From: Ooceraea biroi
Lineage: Eukaryota; Arthropoda; Insecta; Hymenoptera; Formicidae
Direction of reading: 5' to 3'
DNA: 64,000 nucleotides
NCBI RefSeq assembly: GCF_003672135.1
Contig: NC_039513.1
Location: 13,181,971-13,245,970 of the forward strand
The notes beneath the pieces are model-generated. The model was given only the letters and a program-made list of their open reading frames with translations, was not told the DNA's origin and ran no database searches. Of this stretch, positions 22,059 through 33,500 are shown piece after piece. The first letter of the stretch is position 1. Every line of letters starts with the position of its first letter. The translations under genes and the position numbers were made by a program.

Positions 22059-22909
22059 CACCCTCAGAAAGGATTTCTGATAACAAGACGAAAAATATTC
22101 TTGACTACTTTAATCGTATTACAAGTATAAAAAATATGAAAATAAAACAATTTTTTATTTTAATCAGTAATTTCGATTCTTCTCTCTCGAATTAAATAAG
22201 ATTGTCTTACTGTCTTGAGACAAGAGTAACATATACAAATTTATGCTTATATATTCTTGTATGTAGAATAATTTGATATTAGCGCCACTTTATAGTAAGC
22301 TTTGTCGATGTCGACGCATCATTTTCTCACAGTCGCTCGTCGACTCGGCGCTTCTGTGTCCTTTATTCGAATAAAACGGCCAATATTTATGTGTTGCAAT
22401 CGAAAATCGGGAAAGTGTTTCTATTATTTACAATGCAAGAAATATTAAAAGATATGGAAATGTAAGTAAGTATATACAATATACTTACTTGAGAAATAAG
22501 ATTCGAGATAAGACATTTCCATATCTTTTAATATTTCTTGTACAGAATTGCACTTATTCATTGTAAATAACAGAAACACTTTCCCGATTTTCGATTGCAA
22601 CACATAAATATTGGCCGTTCTGTGCAGATTCTACAAATTCTCTTAGAAGAATAGAATAAGATGTCTTTTAGATCTCACAATATTCTTAAATCAAGAATAT
22701 TTTGAACTTGCTACAAATTTTTATCTAAATCCTTCTGAGAAAATGAATGAGATAGCACCAAGATTATTTGGATCTAGATTTTCGAATTTTCTATTCAAGA
22801 TTAAAATATGCTTCTGTTCAATAATAAATATGATTGTCGCTATAGCGATCTTATTTTATGATAGATTAAAGAGTAATAGCATTAAGTCCAGAAATCTTTT
22901 CTGTGGGTG
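22059..22909. mobile_element. Non-autonomous DNA element, copy 2
   Basis: 851 bp, same orientation as copy 1 at 3157-4016 and nearly identical along its length by eye, starting CACCCTCAGAAAGG and ending CTTTTCTGTGGGTG. Differences include scattered substitutions, a few extra bases near 22352 (GGCGCTTCTGTGTC) and an 18 bp loss in the left arm of the internal palindrome. Flanks are CG on the left and AG on the right, so no TA duplication is visible: either the flank has mutated or this copy did not arise by simple insertion. Confidence 0.85.
22373..22620. repeat. Internal inverted repeat of copy 2, left arm shortened
   Basis: Arms match those at 3466-3728, but the left arm lacks the 18 bp between CAATG and CAAGAAAT, and the right arm has changes (TGTACAGAATTGC versus TGTAGAGTATTGC). 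The hairpin would carry an 18-base bulge. Confidence 0.85.
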
Positions 22910-25900
22910 AGCAATTACCAGCACTCAATTTTACGACTTTGCTGCCATCGTCGCGACGTAAAAGACTAACAATCGAGCCAGCTGCATTACTCGTTCACGG
23001 AACGCTGCGAAAATTGCTGTAGCTATAATCTAATCTGGCTCCGCATACAAACTTTCATGCTTGGGATCACTTGAAAGTGACGTCGAATTATCACGACAGG
23101 TTACCGGCGGTCGTGCACCCACGTTTCAAATATCTACATACGTGACAGGCTACGCGGTAGCCGCGCATTTCCTTCTTCCCTTAGATTGCGTAATTTACAT
23201 AGCGGGGAAAGTTGACCGAACAGAACCGTGCACGGTGTCGTTGCTCCGCGGTTACACTTATTCCGATGTGTGTGTGCGCGCAACGAAAAATGAAAAGAAA
23301 AAAATGTCTGAAAAAAACGGTGAACGAAGAAAAACAACAAACCACAGCGAAGAAAGAGGAGAAATGCACTTACGTGTTCTCCGAAATCTTGACGATCCCC
23401 TAAAAAGCGAGTGCGACTGCAATCACAGCGTCTGAAAGAGAAAAAATGTCAATCTCAAACGAAGCGACAGCATTTTCGCGAAAGATGAGCCATACACGGA
23501 CGATGCTTGTGATAAAAGACTTCGAATTTATCTGATACGATATAAAATGAGAAGCGAAATGAAAAAGGGTAAAGCCGCGGCGAATAAAGTTTGAAAAAGG
23601 GCGAACAGGCGGGACGAAGTTAAAACTGACGAGTAAGTACGTTACAAAGCTCGCGGTCGCTCGCGCAATTAGCGCAGTATAATACAACCCGGTGCAGTTT
23701 GCTCTTTTAAAAGTCCAGTTATGGATGTCAATGGGAAGAAAGGCAGAGATAGCCGGCGATCGAACAGAGACGGCAAGCAGAACCAGAAAAAACCTCTATT
23801 CATCTGGCGGCTCTGAAGGGCGATTTTAAGGGCAACTCCATTATTAAATTTCGACTAATTTATCACTGCGTCTCACCACGTTGACATAATTCCCCATTTT
23901 CATTCTATATCATACTTTTTTTTAAATTATATATCATATTTTAGTTTTTCTTCGATTATTATTATTTTAATAATGTATTCTATTTTTTGACTAATTTTTC
24001 TCTCAATCATTATATTACGTTATAACGATGCTCGCGTCGCTCGCTGCGCTTTTCGCGCTTTTCACGTCGTCACGCGACGTCACGGGGATGCTACGACGGC
24101 TATCTTTCATCATGCAAATGATCCGATGTGAGCAACGGCCGCCAGGAGCGTAAACGCGAACGCGGCGAAAGGAAAGGGACACGCGTGCACGCGGGACACG
24201 TGCGTGTCCCGTACATAGGAGAGGCAGTGCGTTTTGCGCCCGTATGTATGTATTTAAGTTGACCTCGGGCAACTTTCACCATTGCGCCGGAACGCCGTCC
24301 TGTGCGCGGGATACGCCGTTAACCCGCTGCTCGTGTATGCGAGCCTCGTTGAACGTAATTTATGCACGTTGCGTGCGATCATGGTCTCGCCGAGACCCGC
24401 GCTTGCATGGTCAGGTACACGACGAGAGGAGGAGGTAGAGGAGGAGGTTGGACCCAGGGCCGGTGCACTCACTGTTTCATCGATATCGAGAAACGAAATA
24501 GTAGAGAGGGATTACACCCCATTTTTTTACGGAATTTGTTGTCACTTTAGCTTTGCGTGCTAGCAAAGAGGCGAGCAATCTCGTGAAGCGACTAACATTG
24601 CTCTCTTGATACGCGTTTATCATTGAATTTATATTTTATGGTTATTTAAACACTCTGCAATTGGCTTCGTAATTTTGTAATTATGATGCATATTAATTTG
24701 ATGAGCAAATCATGATTAATTTTATCAATCATCTCTTTGATGGCGTATAACTTCATCGTGGTTTGTGGAGATAACTCGGTAGCCGGCCCTGATTAAACCT
24801 TGCGCAAACGCCCACGGTTAGTGCACCTTGCCTTCTCGCGAGCGAATGCATCAGCGCACGCACCACCCGCGCTTTACGGAACCCTACCAGATATCTCTTG
24901 CCCTTCTCACTCGTCGATCGTTTTCTCAGAACATCCATCCGTCGTTATCGAGCGAGATGAAGAGGAAGAAGCAATAATGATGCGCAGGCATGTACTCATG
25001 AGCTCGAGTCATAAAATATAATGGTGCGCGTATTAATTTCGTGTAAACTGATACACAACATATATTATTATATAACCGACATGCGCGTGTTTAACTCGCG
25101 CGCTTACTCAGCTTCGTTATCACGTTTAATCTAGCGAATTAAATGAACGTGATAATAACATAAATAACATTACTATTAAATACGAATTAAATAATAAAAC
25201 TAACAGTAATAACTAATATTAATATCATAATAACAGTAATAGTTACATCAACATTTCTCCTCATTATATTAATTAAACATACGTGCTAAATCTCCAAGAC
25301 AAGTGAACATCTTCCACGTCAACGAACGCGTATATAACTTCCCATTACACAAACTCGCCGGCACGGTGCATCGCGAGGAGAAAGTACGGTATCCGCCAGC
25401 GGTATTTCCATCGGTGTTAATTAAGTAAAAATAGCCGCAGAAACACGGTCCGAGCGACCGAGGCGATCGAAGGCGATCGAAGGCGTCTTTTGACGCGCGA
25501 CTGACGTGATCGAAAGTATCATTGTACCTTAAATAGCTTTACACGCGATGCCAGGCCGATGATGATGCCTCCGGCACAGTGATCCTTGCCCGAGATCCTT
25601 CCTTCCTTGCCTTCCTCGTAAACTTTCGAAACGGAGACGAGACGCGGATCTTCTAGCGGAATCGCAGGGAGATAGAATCGATAGAACGAATCTTGGAGGA
25701 TTTCCCGCGTCCAACATTAATTATCAGGCGGTCAATAAATTCGATTCGCCGAATCAGATAGATGCGGCACGCATGCAGAACTTCGGAAAACTTCTCGTTA
25801 CTTCCTTCTTCTTCTTCTTCTTCTCTTCTTTCGTTCTTCCCCACGACATCGATCGCTCAAGTCAATCCTCTTTCGCAAAAGTTTCTGAGGATAAGAAGAA

Positions 25901-26030
25901 TCACGACGAGTGAAGAATTGACGACGCGATGTCTTTGCGATATCTGCAATCCGCATTGTTTCTTTTTTCTTTTTTGTAATTAGAAGGATCATCTGTAATT
26001 GCAGTTTTATATGGAAAGTAATTTGGGACT
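22910..26030. other. No gene seen
   Basis: Alternating AT-rich (23870-24020, 25000-25260) and GC-rich (24050-24470) DNA. A (CTT)n tract lies at 25806-25824. No frame with a recognised domain, no RNA gene and no terminal repeats. Confidence 0.35.
25806..25824. repeat. (CTT)n trinucleotide repeat
   Basis: Run of CTT units flanked by related pyrimidine-rich sequence. Confidence 0.85.
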
Positions 26031-26058
26031 TTGGGAAATAAGTTCTCAATAATCTCAG

Positions 26059-26239
26059 ATGCAGATTACGTGTCATTAAGGGTTTTCCCCGGTGAGGAAC
26101 CCCAACTTATCGGAACTGTCAAACTCGTGATTGAGCGATATGGAGTAAAACCAGCTGCGGACGAAAAAGTTAGCTCGAGCGAAGAGCTGGCTTCAATTTA
26201 CTGCAGTTATCAAATAGAACTAAAATGTCAAGTAACGGA
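26059..26239 (+). CDS. Candidate internal exon, unrecognised protein
   Basis: 181 bp between an acceptor-like CAATAATCTCAG (ends 26058) and a donor GGA|GTAAGT at 26240. The open frame reads ADYVSLRVFPGEEPQLIG near its start and ends ELKCQVTE, with no low-complexity bias, unlike most frames here. It enters in phase 1 and leaves in phase 2. It joins in frame to the acceptor at 26340 (a 101 bp intron of normal insect size) or to the exon at 44758. If unspliced, it ends at TAA just after the donor. The acceptor has a poor pyrimidine tract, no upstream exon was identified and no domain is recognised. Confidence 0.3.
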
Positions 26240-26340
26240 GTAAGTTTCGCGTCTTCTCGCAAAGAGTTCCGAGAGGGACAGCCTGCGAATAATGTCGCAA
26301 TACCGCTAGTAATACCTACTTCACAATGTCCTATTTGCAG

Positions 26341-26371
26341 GCCCGATATGAGCAACAGGATGCTAGTTTAA
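26341..26371 (+). CDS. Candidate terminal exon paired with 26059-26239
   Basis: Follows a good acceptor, TCCTATTTGCAG. Joined to the GA left by the previous exon, it reads E-PDMSNRMLV and stops at TAA (26369-26371). The short intron and phase match are suggestive; a ten-codon tail can arise by chance. Confidence 0.22.
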
Positions 26372-26938
26372 GTTATAACAGCTAGTACAGCCTCTCACAT
26401 CGCGCTACCGCGATCTATAACGATGTTCTTATTCCTACAGACAATAATAGGTACAAAGGATTTTTAAAACGTCTAAATATGCTTGATTAATAATAGAACC
26501 ATCAAGAGATTTTCTCATCTACGGTTCGTGATTCTCTAATGGCGTAGCTGTATCATAATATAGGCGCATACGAGCGCAAATGAATGATCAGAAAAGATCA
26601 GGAAAGATCAGAAAGGATGAGGCTAAAATGCCAGTCCGAAGTATCTGCATTTGACTCGTACAACTCGCCGGCATTTCTATCGCGAGAACCAATCGCCATC
26701 CCGACTAGAAATTTATCCAGTGGTCCTGATCAGGTTGACCTTATTTTATTATCAGGTCCTGATAAGGTAAATTCATCAGGACCTGATCAGTCATGTAACG
26801 CAGCACAATAGTTAGGTCCTTATCTGGATATCCTCATCAGTTTATATCGGGTTGAATTATTAAATCCTTACTACCCAGAAAGCACCAAGTCGTCTAAAGG
26901 ATTACTAAAACTTGATATTTTCGGTGAGTGTAAGAGTC

Positions 26939-26971
26939 CTTAGAACATATACTACTAGTATACGTTCTAAG
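26939..26971. repeat. 33 bp near-perfect palindrome inside element B
   Basis: CTTAGAAC ... GTTCTAAG, with one mismatched pair (26947/26963) and centre at 26955. It is flanked by direct repeats GTAAGAGTCC at 26930-26939 and 26971-26980. Confidence 0.9.
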
Positions 26972-27001
26972 TAAGAGTCCAAAAGAAGAGAAGAAAAGAG
27001 C

Positions 27002-27105
27002 ATCGGATCGGTTTTCCAGATGGTTATTTGTAAGGTGCTAACCAAATGTTTCTTGCGAGAACGTCACGCCTGACCTGGCCATCTATCGGTCGCTTGGTGA
27101 ATCAG
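27002..27105. repeat. Core block shared with element A (inverted orientation)
   Basis: GCGAGAACGTCACGCCTGAC and GGCCATCTATCGGTCGC match the complement of 8911-9010. The reading frame that is open in A is interrupted here by TAA. Confidence 0.85.
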
Positions 27106-27578
27106 AGGCGGAAAACACACACTTGTGTTGATTTTTGTCTCTTATTGTTCCATAATCGAATACATTGAAATGTATATGATATAAAAATAATTAATACTCG
27201 CAAATTAAGTAGAAATTACTATTCTTTCTGCATTAAGTATATAACGTACATTATAATATGATAAACTACGTATGGTCCGATGTAGGACCAGATGTGGGAA
27301 ACCTTTACCTCTAAATTTAAAAAAATATCAGGATGAAGGAATAAGATCCTTAGTAGGTACTAATAATGTAAACCTCAACAAAATTTGTACTTTGAAATAT
27401 CAGGCATAACGTAAGAAGGTCCTAATATGTTCCTTATTATTTTAACCCTAAAAAGGTCATACATATTTGAACCTGATAAGGATATTCTTAGGTATACCTT
27501 ATTCAGGATTACCTTACGCCAACCACGTCAGGCCCTTATAACATAGTAGGTAAACCTAACAACATTTTTAGTCGGGAT

Positions 27579-30500
27579 GGTGCCTCGGCTTCACATCGAC
27601 AGATCCAGCATGCACAAAGTCAATCTCTCCTCCCCCTCGTCCTTTCTTCGTCTCTCACGCTTTTCCTAGCAAGTTTCGTGAATTCTTTCTTCCCTTCTCG
27701 CTCTCGCATTTATCCGATATAGTCGCGGCTGTGGATGGATTGCCTTTCTCGCCCCGGTGAAGCATTCCCGCACCTCGAGGATCGACGCTCCGCGACGGTG
27801 CGCGATTCGTGATCCAGCAGCCACGACGAAGATCATGATTCTCGTGACGCGGAAGTCGAGCCGGCCGAAAAGAAGCCTCGGAGCTCGTGCCGGCTCGTTT
27901 TCTTCTGCCTCCACTTTCGACGTCTTTGGTGTTCTGTTCCTTTTCTCATCCTTAGTTTTATACAGTTGGAGTAGTTTTTCCTGAATGCGCGCGACTAATC
28001 ATCACATTGATTACAAGAAAAATGAGAAATGAAAAATTGGATGTGTTATATTATTATATGTAGTGCTTCGATCGAATTTGAGAAATGTTTATTTCTTCAT
28101 TTCTTTTGCTATTTGCTGGTGTATAATTTCTGTGTTTTCCATTTTTCTTTTCCGTTTCCTGTCTCTCATTCTGCGCGGTAAGTCTTAATTGATATTCAAG
28201 GATCACGAGTGCCGCAATCTCGAGAAGTTCGCAGATTCCGAGGCACACGCTACAGGCACGCGAAAACGAATTCCTTGGCTTCGCGCGACGATTGGCGTCT
28301 ATCTTCCGATCTGAAATCGCTCATTCATTCGTAAGTTCACCCTTGCGATACGATTTCCTTAATTCCTCCGCAGGATGAAAATCCAGAAAGGACCACAAAC
28401 TTCCAAGTAGACCTAGTGACATCTCACTCTTCCTCTTCTTCCCTACCATCATACATCCGCACGTACATACGTGCATCCATACGTCCAACACACACGCACG
28501 CACGCACACATGCACCGCGAATCATGAATAGGCCCCGCGTAACGCAGCAGCGCTTGCTTGCACTTGCACTTACACACGGAAGCGGCGGAACACGTTCGTC
28601 ACCGACGAGCCAGGACGTCGTGTAACAGTAGGTCACTAGTGAAAGTGCCTAGACGACGGGATGATCGCCGGCGGTGCACCGCGCAGCGGCCGGTTCGGCT
28701 TGGCTTCAGCTTCCTGGTGCGAGTGGGCACGATTCCCCGCCGAATATAATAGCAGCCTCCGAACGCCCGTCGATATTACTACCGGGGAAGGGGGCGGACG
28801 GGGGAAGATTGACCGAGCATGAGAGACAGAGAGAGAAAGAGGGAGAGAGAGAGATTCTTCCTCTTAGATACCGTCGAGTGCCCGACGAACGTATTCATTA
28901 CGGTCGTTCCTCTCGCCCGTAATAGGCCACCCGGCGAATAATTGCACGGGCAGGAAGTTGTTTTCGCGCTGCTGCACCCCCCTCATCGGCTAATGCTCCC
29001 GCGAGCTCGTTTCTTTCGCCCGCGCGCGAGGAAGATGCATGTACGATATGTAATTTGGAATTACGACCTTTTAGCCGGCTCCAGCGCCGACTTTGCTGTA
29101 GCTTGTTCTTGCGGGAGCGACCTAGAGTTATGCCTGATAGACACGATGACTTTTGCATTGCGTGGCTATTGGCCAGCGGAGGGCAACGCTGGTTCGTGGA
29201 GCAAAACATGTAAATTAATTGTTTTATTATTTTTTTTTATATATTATGTGTGACGAGTAACACCGTAATATCCGTCAGGTATATCTGCGTGTTACGTTTT
29301 ATTCGCAGGCTTTCATCTTTGTAAGACATACGGAAACAAGACCATTTATAATGCATCCTCGTGCGTTTGTTTGTCACAAGAAAGAAAGGTGCGAGAGAAA
29401 TCTAACAATTATGAAATTCCACATACGCTGTGGAAATACGTTTTTCACGGAAAAACGCGTTACACGAACGGCTCGAGATTTAATTATCGTGCTTGATATT
29501 GTAGTCCACCGCAGAATCGACCTGCGCGGGCTTTAATTATTCCCTGTAATCGGGGCGACGACCGCTGTCCCGAATGAGAGTTGCGAAAACGCCGCGGATG
29601 GAAACACGTGAAAACTGTCGCCGTTTACTCTTCGCCGTCTCGCTCGATTAATTCCACGTGTGCCTGCACCCGCAAATTTGATCAATTATTGAAAAATTCC
29701 GGGGCATTATTTATTTAGAATCCTCTTTGACATCCTGAGAAGAAACTTCAGACGGCATCAGCATATTGTTTATCGGCGCACAACGAGATTGCATGCCAAG
29801 AAGAAGAACACATTACATCGGCATAAACAACGAATTCGGCGATGATGCAACAGCGCTCGGAGACGCATCGAGATGCACTGCGCCGCGCGGAAATCCGCTC
29901 GTAACGAGGACGAACGTTACGAGCGGCCGCGGAGATTTCACCGGCGCGTTTCCTCGTTCCGAGAGCCCGGCTCCGTAATTCATCCTCGTCTAAGGCTTCC
30001 TAATCCTCGCTCTCCCACGGGGAAGTGGTTCGAAAATAGTTTCCCGTTGCGCTCACGGTCCACCAGCGAGCGCGAAGACGGACTCTCTCGGCGGCACGCG
30101 GGGAGAATCGTTCCTCATCTCCTCTCCGAGAAACCTTCTGAATTTCTACGAAGCAGACGAGCAGAGAGACCCAACTTTAAATTTTCCAACCGGTGCAGCA
30201 AAAACCACAAAATTCAAACGTTCTTTAATATCGAAATGACATTCTTCGGACTGCTGATCATGCGGTTTTCAAGTTTGTGGAATATAAAAGATGAAAATGG
30301 TGCAGGAGATGAATAAAGATGCGCAAGCGAACGATCAGAAGAGAGAGAATTTTATCTTCTCATTGAAAATTTTTGTTTAATGCCGTTCAATTTTTCAACC
30401 CTTCCACCACGAGACTCGACGTAGATTCTCCGCGCTAGACGATTTTCTCGTCTCGCAGGGGTTTTAAAATTTAATCGATCAGTCGGTCAGTTGTATTATA

Positions 30501-30880
30501 ATACGCGGTAATATCGATAATGGATTTTCAAAACGGAGTTACTTAAGAACCGCATGGATAAATCCCCCGCTCGGATAAACATCCCGGGGATGGAAATTGT
30601 GACGGTAATAGCAATAAAATTTGTTTACGTTACTGCTTATGCTGATCATTGTGTCTCTTGTTTATTCTGCCAACGTGCAGTAACGCGATTTTGCCTCGCA
30701 GGGAACGCGAGGAAATTCGCGGACTCGTTTTTCAAAGAGGGAGAATTTGTTTAACGAGAGGAAATCGGGATTAACATAGAAAACGAAACTTCCTATAAAT
30801 TTTTCATTCGGATATAGCACGCAGCGCGCTGCATCTGCAATGTTGAATAAACAAGTAAGGTCTCGAGATTAAACTTACAA
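27579..30880. other. No gene seen
   Basis: A CA/GCAC-type stretch at 28487-28511, GA runs at 28810-28852, and CpG-rich DNA at 28600-29000 and 29850-30120. An acceptor-like TTCCTCCGCAG at about 28373 opens a frame to 28625, but this becomes CA-repeat translation. The rest is unremarkable. Confidence 0.35.
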
Positions 30881-31082
30881 GTAAACCTGCGGAAGTGTCA
30901 CTCTCCGATTTTTCTGAAATTTGGATATGTTATAATACATGAAAAACTAAGGGACATGTATTTTTTTTAGCGGCGGAAAAACATATTTAGGGGGTGAAAC
31001 GACCCCCCAAAATGGGGGGTAAAATGGAAAAATTGCGATATCTTTGAGACCAGTGAAGCGATTTTAATGATTTTTGGTATGA
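30881..31082. repeat. Repeat-like AT-rich segment with C6/G6 hairpin
   Basis: Includes GAAACGACCCCCC followed by AAAAT and GGGGGGT (stem 31002-31008 / 31014-31020), then long A/T-biased text up to the cysteine-rich frame. The style suggests a dispersed repeat and not host unique sequence, but there is no second copy in the window. Confidence 0.3.
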
Positions 31083-31358
31083 AAGTATCTTTCGATAGAA
31101 GACGAAAATCGGCCTAGGTATGTTGGAAGGGGAGTGAAAATTCAAAATCTTATTAAATACTCATGGCATAAAAATGGGTATATAAAAGAAAAACCGTTGG
31201 AATTTGATAATCCCGTTGATTTCTGTTTTAAAAATTGTGAGACATCTTGCGGGTTCTGCAATGTGTGTGCAGTAATAAGATGTGCTTGGTGCAAAAAATC
31301 TTTGTGCACAATACATTTTTTTAACGAATATCATGTATGTAAAACTTTCAAAAAATGA
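31083..31358 (+). pseudogene. Fragment encoding a cysteine-rich C-terminal domain, possibly piggyBac-like
   Basis: A frame open from 31083 to the TGA at 31358 has no ATG, so it is a 3' fragment or terminal exon. Its end holds a dense zinc-binding pattern: CFKNCETSCGFCNVC, then VIRCAWCKKSLC and IHFFNEYHVC, giving paired Cys/His ligands ending about eight residues before the stop. PiggyBac-family transposases end in a cross-brace cysteine-rich DNA-binding domain, and a final CxxHFFxxYHxC arrangement fits that position. No DDD catalytic core or TTAA-flanked ends are visible. Alternatives are another zinc-finger transposase or a viral/host protein remnant. Confidence 0.4.
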
Positions 31359-33500
31359 TTTAATTGTCAAATCAGCCATTTATAAAATAAAAGTAATAAT
31401 AAAAAATTAATGAAATAAAAACACAAAAAAATTAAATTGTTAGACACGATCGTGTGGAGCTTACATCTGAAAGGGAGTAGGAAGACCATCTGGATCTTAC
31501 ATCTGAGGAGACAAATGTCATTTTCGATGCGATTATGAATTTCTGCATGCGTGCAACGCGCGCCAGGAAAAATTACGATGCAAGCGACGTCGGGGAAGAA
31601 GCAAACAAAAAATAAGCGAAAGGGAGAAGGAAGAACACCTTCAGTTCACCGTGTCAGTGGGTTAATGGCGACGATAAATGAGAACGAAGCTAATAGGTCT
31701 GCCCGAAGAGAAACAGAGACAGGGAGAGGCAGTCGCCGGTGTCGTAATCGTGCTTAACCATGTGTCTCTCGATTCTCATTCGCGTACCTTAGCATCACAC
31801 ACGTTGCGCCGAGCGTTTTCTCATTTATCCGCAATCTGGCGACACCTCAATATCGTGCGCGCGCACGAGGGATGCTTTTCTCTCCTTACGCGCGATGCTC
31901 GCGTTTTTTCCCGTATCACCCCCGTGCTCGCCGTGTAGACAGAGCGCCACGTAAGAGCGACGAGGGGGCATCGTAATGCGGTCGCAAAAGAAACGGCGAA
32001 GTTGTCACTCCTCTTGGCTTCCACGGATGACACGTCCTTCATGGGGTGCGTTACGCGGATTACATCGCGCCGTAAGAGCGTGTCGCTTTTACATCCGCCT
32101 TTACGCGGCTTTTACGTGTCTTCTACGTTCTCGCGAAACCGCCGCTTTAATAACAGATTTCATGGCGCACTTGTACTCCCGGGCGAATCTGCGAGAACGC
32201 GAGAAACGCGTAAAATCGCGGCGTAAATGAACCAAGAATTAACGTACCTGGAAAGATAAACTCGTACGCGGAGTGAAAGAACGGAGAATAAAATCGGCGT
32301 ATATTCAAATGTCGTCGAATCGTCCGACTTCTCTCTCGTTCTCTTTTTCTCTTTTCTTTTTGAAAGAGGAATTAATGTTATCACCGAAACTGAAAAATGG
32401 ATAAACGCGCGGCCGACGTCGAGATCCGCGGGGGATGCGGAGGGAGAGGGATGCAAAATGCCGGAGGCGCTTCGTGGGAATACGCTTTTACAGGCAACGC
32501 GTAAACGTACGTGCATTTACAAGGCATATAAAATGATACGTACACGGAGCGAGGCACCTTCGGCGTGAACGGTAATCGTATATTCCCTCCCCTTCCCCCC
32601 TCCTGACCCCTCTTCCCGGTCGACCGCCGCTACTCGCAATATCTGATCAATGTTGCATGAGCAGCCAGTCCACTACGTGTTCTGTAACTATGTGTTCGTC
32701 GTATCCTTTGGTCCAAGGATCAAGGCGTCTCCGATCGCGTTCCGCGGCGACTTCTCTTTCCCCGAGACACTATCGACGAGCAGCGTCGGAAAAGCTCCGC
32801 GTCTCGATGCTCGCACCGAGATTTCGCACACGGAAATCCCGCATCCTCGAGAATTCCACGATTGAAATTTACGACGAAAACATTTTTATAATTTTTATAA
32901 TTAGAGCCGACGATCGTGGAATTGTTGCGCGAGGTCTCCTCGATTTTCTTTTACAATTCTTTTACAATCTTTTACAATAGGGAACTGTAAAAGGATTCCG
33001 AATGACTGCAAGTGTTGTATGCACGGGTTCTAATCAATTTAAGAACTTGCGCGCGAGATTTTTCCTGGAGAACTTGCGCGTTGCACACAATGCGGGCTCA
33101 GTCCCGAAACGTTGCACGCGAGACGCCGGAGATTTAGCTGCCTCTCGCGTGCGCGCAAACGAGCGACGGGTGCTGATGAGGGAACACGATGCGGAGACTC
33201 TCGAAAGCGGAGCGAGACGCATCTCGCGAGTGCACCGCGGGCACAAGGCGCGGTAATACACCTCGCGACGCGGCACAGCGGATCTCGGGAGGAAAGAGAT
33301 AACGCACCGGTAACTCGAGTGAATCACACCGGTACCACAACAGGGTTGGCAGCGTGTCGGGGGTTTACATAATGAGGAATAAAAATAAATGCACGGCGTA
33401 CGCGTGCGAGAGGCGCGAGTCGCGCGCGCGACTGAATGTCTGGACGCGGAAGCACACGCGCGGAATTAGCGCATCGATCTGAAAGGGCCCTTATTATAGA
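31359..33500. other. No gene seen
   Basis: AT-rich just after the fragment (31360-31440), then mixed. 31750-32240 and 33040-33350 are CpG-rich. No domain-bearing frame or RNA gene. Confidence 0.35.

Larger units (their letters stand above)
26700..27576. mobile_element. Non-autonomous DNA element B (CCC...GGG ends, 2-bp duplication)
   Basis: 877 bp. The left end CCCGACTAGAAATTTA pairs with the right end, whose reverse complement reads CCCGACTAAAAATGTT. AT flanks both sides (26698-26699, 27577-27578). Left and right parts carry many short units of the type TCAGGTCCTGATAAGG / AGGACCTGATCAG in both orientations, a different motif from the one in element A. The core at 27002-27105 is the reverse complement of the core of A. 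Similar terminal trinucleotides, the shared internal TAGAAATT, the 2-bp flanks and the common core argue for one family. No transposase is encoded. Confidence 0.72.

Noticed and set aside
28375..28625. Open frame after a good acceptor TTCCTCCGCAG
   Set aside because: Most of the frame translates CA/GCAC repeats; only the first ~20 codons look protein-like.
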